From Litorilinea aerophila (GTDB lineage: Bacteria > Chloroflexota > Anaerolineae > Caldilineales > Caldilineaceae), in the NCBI RefSeq assembly GCF_006569185.2, contig NZ_VIGC02000014.1, forward strand, positions 1 through 64,000: a DNA stretch of 64,000 bases, read 5' to 3'. Made by a program: the position numbers and the translations under genes. The notes under the pieces are model-generated. The model saw nothing but the letters and a program-made list of their open reading frames with translations, was not told where the DNA came from and made no database searches. Positions 54,116 through 64,000 of the stretch are shown here, piece by piece. Numbering within the stretch: the first letter of the stretch is position 1; the number at the start of each line of letters is the position of its first letter.

Positions 54116-55936
54116 TCAGGGACGATTCGGCAAGCGACGTAGCCAGCCGACGAGGGCCAACGCCCCCAAGATCCCTAATAGTATAACCGACGCCACCAAA
54201 ACTCCGTTGTCGTAAAAATCAATAAAAAAGTCGCTGTAAAATGCAGAACCATTCCGCGTCGAGGATTGGCTCTCTGTGGCCGGCGTTTCAGGCTGGGGTT
54301 GGTCCGCCTTGACCTCCCCCGCATCGGGCGCTACGCCCGGGGCTAATCCAGCCAGGGCATCGGCGCCTTCCTCCATGCGCTCCGCCAGGCGCACCAGCGT
54401 TCGTTGCCGTTCTTCCGGCGGCAACAGGGCCACCTGGGCTGCGGCTTGCTTCAGCGCTTCGACGGTGCTTGCCTGGGCCAGCTGCACCAGGTGAGTGGCC
54501 GGAAGCCCTGCAAACAGCGCCAACTCCTGGGCGTCCAGCGCCAGCAGCCGCATCAGCGCAGCCGTGTCCTCCATGGACAGGAGCGCCTGCCACAGGGTTG
54601 GTTCCAGGGCGTCGGGTGACCATTGCTTATATAACCCAAAATCCACCACTCGATCAAGTTGTGATCCGGCCAGCCTGGCCCAGGCCAGGGAAACAGCCGG
54701 CGAGCGGGTCTCCCGCAGAATGGTCTCCACCGCCTCCGGCAGGGTCAGCAACTTCTCCAGGCTGCCATCGGCCAGAGCCTGGCTCAGCGCTTCGGGGCCC
54801 AGATCGGCCAAAAACAGCGCCGTCAGCCGATCCAGGCGGGGCACCTGGGCCAGGGCGGTTCGGCTGAGCAGCTCCCGATAGGCGGGGTCCGACGCGGCCA
54901 GGGCACACAGGGCGGCGTGACGCTGGCAAAAGCCTTCCCACTCCCCCACCAGGGTCCCGGCGATCTGGGCGGCGATGGCGTCCACTTCTTCCTCCAGGCC
55001 GGCGCGGATGGCCGTAGCCATCTCCAGGCGAAGGTGGACCTTGGACTCCTGGCTTTGCAGGGCCTCTTGAATGTGGGGGAGAGCTCCCTGGCTTCCTTCG
55101 TAGAGATCCCAGGCAATCAGGCCTGCACCCACGATCCAGCCGGCCACCGGCACCAGGGTAGAACCCAGGCGCCCTACAATGCGGGCCACCGCCTTGCCCG
55201 CAATCCGCCCGGCCAGCTTCTGGCCCAGGCTCCGGGCCAGGCTGCGCACCACCTGGCCGGCCACAATGGCGCCGACGCCGCCCAACGCTTTGATGTGGAC
55301 TGAGGCCGGCGAGAGCTGGCTTTCCTCCACAACCGGCGGCCCGATCTTTGCCACGTCCCGGGCGATTTCGTCCGTGAACAATTGGGCCAGGGTCCCCGTG
55401 TATTGCTCTCCCACATAGGCCTGCAAGCACAAAAGCGCCGCCGACGCCGACCGGGCCGACGCGGCCTCCATCTCTGCCGCGATTTCGCTGGCCACAGCCC
55501 CGGCCAGGAGATCCAGTCGGGCCTGGAAAGTCGGGTCGGCAAAGGCCTGCTCTGCCACCTGTCGAGCCAGCGCCTCTGCCTGTTGGGTCGACCAGCCAGA
55601 GAGCAGGCGATCCCAATAGGGCAGCTCAGCCTGAACCTGCTCCACGGCCCTGGCCACCGCCTGATCCAGGGCCATGTCCAGCTCCAGCGCCCGCCAGTGC
55701 CGATCCACCATCCCCTGGATGTCCAGGCTGCCACTGGTCTCAGTTAATGCGGCCCGGGCCAGCCCGGTCAACTCTGACCGGACGGCCGTCTCGTCCAGTC
55801 GACCACATTCCGCGACGGTATATTCGGCGACAGGAGATTCGGCATCTCCGGTGATTCCGTCGCCCTGGCCGGCCGCGGTGGGCACCCAGGCCAACATCAA
55901 CCCCAGGACAGCCAACAGGATGGGGAGCCGGCGCAT
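54116..55936 (-). CDS. Secreted or membrane-anchored paralog B of unknown family
   Basis: This protein of about 606 residues starts at the ATG at 55936, giving the signal peptide MRRLPILLAVLGLMLAWVP; ATGs at 55972 and 55984 overlap the YbjQ gene and are possible. The mature part is mostly helical: a first Cys in AECGRLDETAVRSE, LLSGWSTQQAEALARQV, a second Cys in ALLCLQAYVGEQYTGTLA, then a Gly-rich hydrophobic zone (GGVGAIVAGQVVRSL, GSTLVPVAGWIVGAGLIAWD) that could insert in a membrane. Armadillo-like helical pairs follow, then a Ser/Thr linker and a C-terminal membrane helix (VASVILLGILGALALVGWLR). It is paralogous along its whole length to the 635-residue protein encoded two genes upstream. 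No family is recognised. Confidence 0.8.
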   Translation of the reverse strand: MRRLPILLAVLGLMLAWVPTAAGQGDGITGDAESPVAEYTVAECGRLDETAVRSELTGLARAALTETSGSLDIQGMVDRHWRALELDMALDQAVARAVEQVQAELPYWDRLLSGWSTQQAEALARQVAEQAFADPTFQARLDLLAGAVASEIAAEMEAASARSASAALLCLQAYVGEQYTGTLAQLFTDEIARDVAKIGPPVVEESQLSPASVHIKALGGVGAIVAGQVVRSLARSLGQKLAGRIAGKAVARIVGRLGSTLVPVAGWIVGAGLIAWDLYEGSQGALPHIQEALQSQESKVHLRLEMATAIRAGLEEEVDAIAAQIAGTLVGEWEGFCQRHAALCALAASDPAYRELLSRTALAQVPRLDRLTALFLADLGPEALSQALADGSLEKLLTLPEAVETILRETRSPAVSLAWARLAGSQLDRVVDFGLYKQWSPDALEPTLWQALLSMEDTAALMRLLALDAQELALFAGLPATHLVQLAQASTVEALKQAAAQVALLPPEERQRTLVRLAERMEEGADALAGLAPGVAPDAGEVKADQPQPETPATESQSSTRNGSAFYSDFFIDFYDNGVLVASVILLGILGALALVGWLRRLPNRP

Positions 55937-55952
55937 CCCGGCGTGGGCCCGG

Positions 55953-56297
55953 CTAGCGATAGCGGAAACCATTGCCGTAGACAATCACCTCAACGCCGCC
56001 ATCCACCACCTGGGGATGGGCGATCTTCACGCCGACGACGCCATCGTAGCCCCGCTCCCGGGCCTTCTGGGCCAGGTCCGCCAGGGCAGCCTCCACCGCC
56101 TGCTCGATGAGCTTTTCGTAGTGGCGCATGCGGCCCCCCACCAGGTTGCGGAGGTTCTCCCGCAGATCGTTGACCACGTTGGCCGCCATCACCGACACGG
56201 CCACCAACAGCTCGCCCAGCTCCACCGGCCCCTCTGCCGGGCCGGGCAGGCCGTCCATCTGATCCAGGCTGACCAGCAGCAGGGGATCTCGGCTCAT
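55953..56297 (-). CDS. YbjQ/UPF0145-like small protein
   Basis: This 114-residue protein without a signal peptide resembles the YbjQ (heavy-metal-binding-like) family: [40 protein letters not shown] and the strand-forming [20 protein letters not shown], with VIVYGNGF at the end. YbjQ-family proteins form ring pentamers, and their function is not established. Its ATG overlaps the stop of paralog A (ATGA), and the next gene starts within 16 bases. The three genes are translationally coupled, so the protein probably works with the two envelope paralogs. Confidence 0.82.
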   Translation of the reverse strand: MSRDPLLLVSLDQMDGLPGPAEGPVELGELLVAVSVMAANVVNDLRENLRNLVGGRMRHYEKLIEQAVEAALADLAQKARERGYDGVVGVKIAHPQVVDGGVEVIVYGNGFRYR

Positions 56298-58201
56298 CGT
56301 TCCCCCCGGGACAGGTGCTGCCGCCCCCGCTGGAGCAGGCGATAAAAGCCGACCAGAGGAGCCAACAGAAAGAGCACCAGGCGATAGGCCAGGGCCAGGA
56401 GCAGCAAAATCGGCAGCCCCACCGCCAGGGCCGTGACCACAGGGCCGTACTTGTGGGCGAACAACCCCAGGCTGACCGAGCGTGCAGCCAGCCGCAGAAG
56501 ATCGTCGGCCAGGGTCCAGATGGTGACGTCTCCGTCCAGGAAGGCCAGGGCGCTCCCCAGGTCCGGAGATTGGCGCAAGATCTCCTGGAGCCGACTGTCC
56601 TGGAGCCGCTCCATGAGGGCCGGCTGGGTGGCCAGTTGCGCCACCAGCTGATTGGTCTGATGCGAATCCAGGCGTTGCACGTAGTCCGCCAGCCAGGCCA
56701 GCTCCTCCGGCGAGAGCTGCCGGGCCAGGGTTCGCAGATGTGGCCGGGCGATGGTGAGCAGCGTGGCCAGATGGGCCGGCTCCAGCAGGGCCAGGTTGGC
56801 GATGGCGTCGGGATCTTCCAGGGCCAGCAAAGCCAGCAGCGTGGCACGGTCCAAGTCGCTGGGCGCCTTGTGCTTGTAGATTTCATAGGCAACCACCGCG
56901 TCCAGCTGGCCGCCGGCCAGGTCGGCCCAGGCCAGGATGGCTGCCACCGACGGCTGCACCTGCCAGATCTGGTAGGCGGATTCCGGCAGGGCCAACAGAC
57001 GTGGCAACTGGCCGTCGGCAATGGCCTGGTTCAGGCTATCGGCTCCCAGGTAGCGAGTCATAGCATCCACCAGGCTGGCCAGCTGCCCCAGATCTTCCGT
57101 CTCGGCCAGCACCTGGCGAAAGGCCGGGTTTTCATCGGCCAGGGTCAGGGCCAGGCGATACTTGCGCTGAAACTCCAGCCACTGGGCGTAGAGCTCGTTG
57201 GCCAGGTTGCGGGCAACCTGGGGCAGTTCTCGCTGAACCTGGGGCTCCAGCTCTGCCACCACCGCATGCTGGATGGCTGTTTTGACCGCGGGCGCCTGAA
57301 GCCCCTCCTGGATCTGGGGCAGCGCACCTTCCCGGCTTTCCATCACGTCGTAGAGGATCAGGGCGGCGCCCACGGCCCAACCCACAGCCGGGATCACGGT
57401 GGAGCCGGCCTTGCCCAGGATCCGCCCCACCACGCGGCCAGCCACCCGCCGCGCCAACACTTCACCCACCTCCTGGACCACCCGCCGGGCCAGTTGGGAG
57501 GCCACAATCACGCCCACCCCGCCCAGCGCGGTGCGGTGCCGGTCCAACACGGCCAGGATGCCCGTGTCCACCTCCTGGGCCATCACCTGGCCCACAGTAG
57601 CCGCATCGGCGTGAAGCTCGGCGCTGAAGGCCGCCACCACCGCCTCGGTATAGCGGTGGCCGATGTAGCGTTGCAGGCAGAGCAGGGCCTGGGAGGCGGA
57701 CTCGGCCGAGAGGCGGGCAATTTCAGCTGAAAGCCCCACCGCCACTTCTTCGGCCAGCCGGTCCATGGCCTGGACGAACACGGGCGCGCTGAAGGCGGCT
57801 GCGGCCACCGCCTGGGTCAGCCGTTCGGCCTGTTGGGGCGACCAGCCGGACAGGAACTGGCTCCACAGGTCCTCCTCCTGGCGCACCGTCTGAACGCCGT
57901 GGAGCACCGCGGCGTCGATGGCCTGGTCCATCTCCACCCGTTGCCAGGCCGCGGCCACCGTGGCGGCCACATCCACCGGGTGGCCGGTCGGCCCGATGGC
58001 CTGCTGGGCAAAGCGGTTCAGCTCGTCTCGCAGGGCTTCATCGTGGATGCTGGCGCAGGCAGCCGGCAGCGCTGGCTCTGCCTGGCCGGTTGGGGCAGCC
58101 CGGGCCACCGGTGGCCGGCCCCAACCCAGGACGCTGCCCAGGCAGAGCCAGGCCACCAGGGCCAGCCGGATGATGGGGTGGGATGGGCGTGTGTTGGACA
58201 T
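56294..58201 (-). CDS. Secreted or membrane-anchored paralog A of unknown family
   Basis: This 635-residue protein starts at the ATG at 58201, 3 bases after AGGAGG. It has a signal peptide ([20 protein letters not shown], processed near residue 36). The mature sequence parallels paralog B: Cys in [95 protein letters not shown] and [20 protein letters not shown]. Helical pairs follow, then a C-terminal membrane region ([20 protein letters not shown]) and a basic tail. Two conserved cysteines could form a disulfide outside the membrane. It starts 36 bases after the leuA stop and may be cotranscribed with it, but a separate function is likely. Confidence 0.8.
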   Translation of the reverse strand: MSNTRPSHPIIRLALVAWLCLGSVLGWGRPPVARAAPTGQAEPALPAACASIHDEALRDELNRFAQQAIGPTGHPVDVAATVAAAWQRVEMDQAIDAAVLHGVQTVRQEEDLWSQFLSGWSPQQAERLTQAVAAAAFSAPVFVQAMDRLAEEVAVGLSAEIARLSAESASQALLCLQRYIGHRYTEAVVAAFSAELHADAATVGQVMAQEVDTGILAVLDRHRTALGGVGVIVASQLARRVVQEVGEVLARRVAGRVVGRILGKAGSTVIPAVGWAVGAALILYDVMESREGALPQIQEGLQAPAVKTAIQHAVVAELEPQVQRELPQVARNLANELYAQWLEFQRKYRLALTLADENPAFRQVLAETEDLGQLASLVDAMTRYLGADSLNQAIADGQLPRLLALPESAYQIWQVQPSVAAILAWADLAGGQLDAVVAYEIYKHKAPSDLDRATLLALLALEDPDAIANLALLEPAHLATLLTIARPHLRTLARQLSPEELAWLADYVQRLDSHQTNQLVAQLATQPALMERLQDSRLQEILRQSPDLGSALAFLDGDVTIWTLADDLLRLAARSVSLGLFAHKYGPVVTALAVGLPILLLLALAYRLVLFLLAPLVGFYRLLQRGRQHLSRGER

Positions 58202-58237
58202 TCTCCTCCTGGGTAGGCCCCGGGCAGCCAGATCGTC

Positions 58238-60016
<1,779 letters not shown>

Positions 60017-60254
60017 GATTCGTTTCTCCAGGGTGTGTATGTGTCCGACAGAGACCATTTAACGAGGCTGCCGGCTGGCAGCCAGGAGCCGCCCGCTGTG
60101 TCTGGCTGTGGTCTGGGCCACAACATTCGTGGGTAAGCTCACTAAGGCCGTCATCCATACATATCACCCCCCTTCGTGGCGCTGCGTCCAGCAGCGATCT
60201 TTTGGTCCGACTGCCATGGCCCTGGGTTAAGGCCGGTGTGGCCATGTTTTGTAG

Positions 60255-60294
60255 CTGGGCGGCAGGATGAACTTAAGTTCGTCCTGCCGCCCAG
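60255..60294. terminator. 40-bp palindrome between ilvC and leuA
   Basis: CTGGGCGGCAGGATGAACTT (60255-60274) is followed directly by its near-perfect inverted arm to 60294. It starts 9 bases past the ilvC stop (minus strand), so it is a likely terminator or 3' stabiliser, although no T-run follows. The rest of the 286-base gap 60017-60302 has smaller hairpins (for example GGCTGC...GCAGCC near 60066-60083) and a short overlapping ORF starting at 60158. No T-box consensus was found. Confidence 0.65.
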
Positions 60295-60302
60295 AGGTGA
60301 CC

Positions 60303-61307
60303 CTATTCCACTTCTTTCGCGTCCAGGAAGGTCATCATCTTGCGCAGTTCTTTGCCTACCTGTTCGATCTGCTGGTTCTGCTCCTGCTTTCGCCGGGCGT
60401 AGAAGGTCTTGCCGCCGCTGTGGTACTCGTCCATCCACTCCTCGGCAAAGGCGCCGGATTGGATCTCGGCCAGGATCTGCTTCATGGCCTTGCGCACTTC
60501 GTCGGTGATGACCCGGGGGCCGCTCTTGTAGTCGCCCCACTCGGCCGTGTCGCTGACGCTGTAGCGCATGTAGCTCAGGCCACCCTGGTACATGAGGTCC
60601 ACGATGAGCTTCAGCTCGTGGAGGCACTCGAAGTAGGCGATCTCCGGCTGGTAGCCCGCCTCCACCAGGGTTTCGAAGCCGGCCTTGATCAGCTCGCTGA
60701 CGCCGCCGCAGAGCACCGTCTGCTCGCCAAAGAGGTCCGTCTCCGTTTCTTCGGCGAAGGTGGTCTCCAGGACGCCGGCCCGGGTGCTGCCGATGCCCTT
60801 GGCGTAGGCCAGGGCGTTGGCCAGGGCCTCACCGCTGGCGTCCTGGTGGACGGCCACCAGCGCGGGCACGCCGGAGCCCTCTTTGAAGACTTCCCGTACC
60901 CGATGGCCGGGCGCCTTGGGGGCCACCATGGTCACGTCCACATTGGCCGGCGGTACGATGAAGCCATAGCGGATGTTGAAGCCGTGGGCGAACATCAGGG
61001 TGTCCCCCTCTTTCAGGTTGGGGGCAATCTCCTGTTCGTACACCTTCGCCTGGATGGGATCCGGCAGGACCATCATGATCATGTCGGCTTCGGCCGCGGC
61101 CTGGGCCGTGGTCATGACCCGCAGGCCGTCCGCCTCTGCCTTGGGCCAGCTCTTGCTGCCCTCGTACAGGCCAACCCGCACATCCACGCCGCTGTCCTGG
61201 AGGTTGAGGGCGTGGGCATGCCCCTGGCTGCCGTAGCCGATGATGGCTACCTTCTTGTTCGCCAGCCGACTCAGATCTGCCTGGTTTTCGTAGTAAATCT
61301 TGGCCAT
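60303..61307 (-). CDS. ilvC: Ketol-acid reductoisomerase
   Basis: This 334-residue class I enzyme isomerises and reduces acetolactate or acetohydroxybutyrate. The NADPH-binding loop is [20 protein letters not shown], and the Ser/Arg/Lys-containing region ([17 protein letters not shown]) favours NADPH. Catalytic-domain signatures are [40 protein letters not shown] and [16 protein letters not shown]. It lies 159 bases after ilvN and before leuA on the minus strand. The gap 61308-61466 has an ATACGGGT/ACCCGTAT inverted pair and no gene. Confidence 0.97.
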   Translation of the reverse strand: MAKIYYENQADLSRLANKKVAIIGYGSQGHAHALNLQDSGVDVRVGLYEGSKSWPKAEADGLRVMTTAQAAAEADMIMMVLPDPIQAKVYEQEIAPNLKEGDTLMFAHGFNIRYGFIVPPANVDVTMVAPKAPGHRVREVFKEGSGVPALVAVHQDASGEALANALAYAKGIGSTRAGVLETTFAEETETDLFGEQTVLCGGVSELIKAGFETLVEAGYQPEIAYFECLHELKLIVDLMYQGGLSYMRYSVSDTAEWGDYKSGPRVITDEVRKAMKQILAEIQSGAFAEEWMDEYHSGGKTFYARRKQEQNQQIEQVGKELRKMMTFLDAKEVE

Positions 61308-61466
61308 GGGTACGTTAAACCTTCCGTTTTGTTGTCTTGTTTGTACGTTTTGCTGGTAGGATGGGTTGCATTGCCCTGAATACGGGTACAGTCGACCGGG
61401 ATGGATGTATGGGCTCAGCCCTGACTTCCAGACCCGTATCCCCTGGCGTCACCGTTAGACTATCTC

Positions 61467-62036
61467 CTATACGCCACCGGTTGTCAAACGCGCGTCCTCA
61501 CTGGCGGTACCATTGGCCCGGGCCCGCCACACCGCGGTGCTGCGGCGGAAGCGCCGTTCGGTGGTGCCCCGCACCAGGGCCACCCGGCCGGTCCGCACCA
61601 TTTCGGTGATGCCAAACTGGCTCAGCAGATCGATGAGGGAATCCACCCGATCCTCGGAGCCGACAATTTGGACGACCATGCTGTCCAGGGAGACGTCCAC
61701 GATTTCGCCCCGGTAGATGTTGACAATCTGCACGATCTCGGAGCGGGTCTCCGACGTGCACTGGACCCGGATCAGGGCCAGCTCCCGGGCCACCATGGGC
61801 TTGTCGGTGATGTCCTCCACCCGGGTGACGTCGATCACCTTCCGCAGCTGTTTGATCACCTGGTCGACCATGCGTTCATTGCCGTCCACCACGAAGGTCA
61901 TGCGGCTGATCCCCGGGGTTTCGCTGTGGCCCACCTGCAGGCTATCGATGTTGAAGTTGCGCCTGCGCAACATGCCCGAAACCCGGTTCAACACGCCGGG
62001 CTTGTCCCGCATCCAGGCGACGAGAGTGTGTTTCAT
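61467..62036 (-). CDS. ilvN: Acetolactate synthase small (regulatory) subunit
   Basis: This 189-residue protein has an N-terminal ACT domain ([60 protein letters not shown]) and the C-terminal ALS-SS domain ([40 protein letters not shown]). It gives valine feedback and raises activity of the IlvB catalytic subunit, encoded upstream across a 184-base gap holding a hairpin repeat. The last ~25 residues are basic and not conserved. Confidence 0.96.
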   Translation of the reverse strand: MKHTLVAWMRDKPGVLNRVSGMLRRRNFNIDSLQVGHSETPGISRMTFVVDGNERMVDQVIKQLRKVIDVTRVEDITDKPMVARELALIRVQCTSETRSEIVQIVNIYRGEIVDVSLDSMVVQIVGSEDRVDSLIDLLSQFGITEMVRTGRVALVRGTTERRFRRSTAVWRARANGTASEDARLTTGGV

Positions 62037-62101
62037 CTTGCATCCTCGCTTCTCTGTGAGCGTGTAAAGGCTGTCCTCGCCCCGTTTTCAGTATAATACC
62101 G

Positions 62102-62198
62102 ATTGTCTTACGAATTGTCTTACGAAGTGGTACGCATGACTTCGTAAGTCCGGTATGGAAACCGGGCCGTAGGTCACGTAAGAAAACGTGACCTACGG
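62102..62198. repeat. Hairpin repeat, family 2, between ilvB and ilvN
   Basis: ATTGTCTTACGA is tandemly repeated (62102-62113, 62114-62125). TTACGAAGT (62120-62128) pairs with ACTTCGTAA (62139-62147), and CCGTAGGTCACGT (62167-62179) pairs with ACGTGACCTACGG (62186-62198). The middle (GTCCGGTATGGAAACCGG) matches the element at 20041-20103. It lies in the operon between the two acetolactate synthase genes. Confidence 0.7.
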
Positions 62199-62220
62199 TG
62201 GTTCTTGATTCGTGTTCCCC

Positions 62221-63951
<1,731 letters not shown>

Positions 63952-64000
63952 CGGGACGGGCGTCTCCTGCTCTGGTGAGCGGGATTCGGCCGACCTGTCT

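Noticed and set aside
60017-60302. T-box or leader-peptide attenuator upstream of leuA
   Set aside because: No T-box antiterminator consensus was found. The short ORF from 60158 (with an AAGGGGGG site) has few leucine codons and overlaps the leuA start out of frame.

Overview
The window looks like part of the chromosome of a GC-rich, free-living heterotroph of the Chloroflexota, most probably a Caldilinea/Litorilinea-type member. This is inferred from gene content and style: Thr/Pro-rich linkers in secreted proteins, SARP-type AAA regulators, TTG/GTG starts behind strong Shine-Dalgarno sites, and many intergenic palindromic repeats. No rRNA or tRNA gene, prophage, insertion sequence or CRISPR array was seen.

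Left part (1-32 kb), mixed accessory and metabolic genes. A palindrome-rich repeat block (63-535) precedes a secreted repeat protein (minus strand). Next comes a sugar-use locus: a LacI regulator with a near-perfect sigma70 promoter and its own operator, a sugar-binding lipoprotein, two ABC permeases, a GH3 glycosidase and an enolase-superfamily gene broken by an in-frame TAG. A two-gene operon of unknown function (10.6-12.6 kb) is divergent from a peptide-type ABC importer (binding protein and two permeases). Three tandem 87-bp palindromic repeats sit inside that importer operon. A uroporphyrinogen-decarboxylase/corrinoid-methyltransferase-like protein, an acyl-CoA dehydrogenase and a ComEA-like DNA-binding protein follow. 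Then come a PQQ-type glucose/sorbosone dehydrogenase lipoprotein, the MsrPQ methionine sulfoxide repair pair, a DUF2231 membrane protein, a membrane-anchored GATase-like protein coupled to an SppA-type peptidase, a large [10 protein letters not shown] regulator, and a YceI protein whose upstream region carries six TGTTGAY half sites.

Right part (32-64 kb), almost entirely on the minus strand. The first group is a 1115-residue fusion of a fucokinase-like GHMP kinase with a UDP-sugar pyrophosphorylase, coupled to a degenerate GalU-like nucleotidyltransferase and a beta-lactamase-fold serine hydrolase. Next is a branched-chain amino acid region: ilvD, cimA, leuB, leuD, leuC, leuA, ilvC, ilvN and ilvB. 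Interleaved with these are a HAD phosphatase, phosphoenolpyruvate carboxylase, the glutamate synthase large subunit, a TumE-like toxin-antitoxin pair, and an unusual trio of two paralogous secreted/membrane proteins flanking a small YbjQ-family protein.

Together the right-hand genes cover valine, leucine and citramalate-route isoleucine synthesis except for the final aminotransferase. ppc and gltB are suited to supplying C4 carbon and amino nitrogen. The most novel candidates are the paralog-YbjQ-paralog operon, the kinase/pyrophosphorylase fusion with its degenerate partner, the unknown pair at 10.6-12.6 kb, and the dispersed palindromic repeat families.
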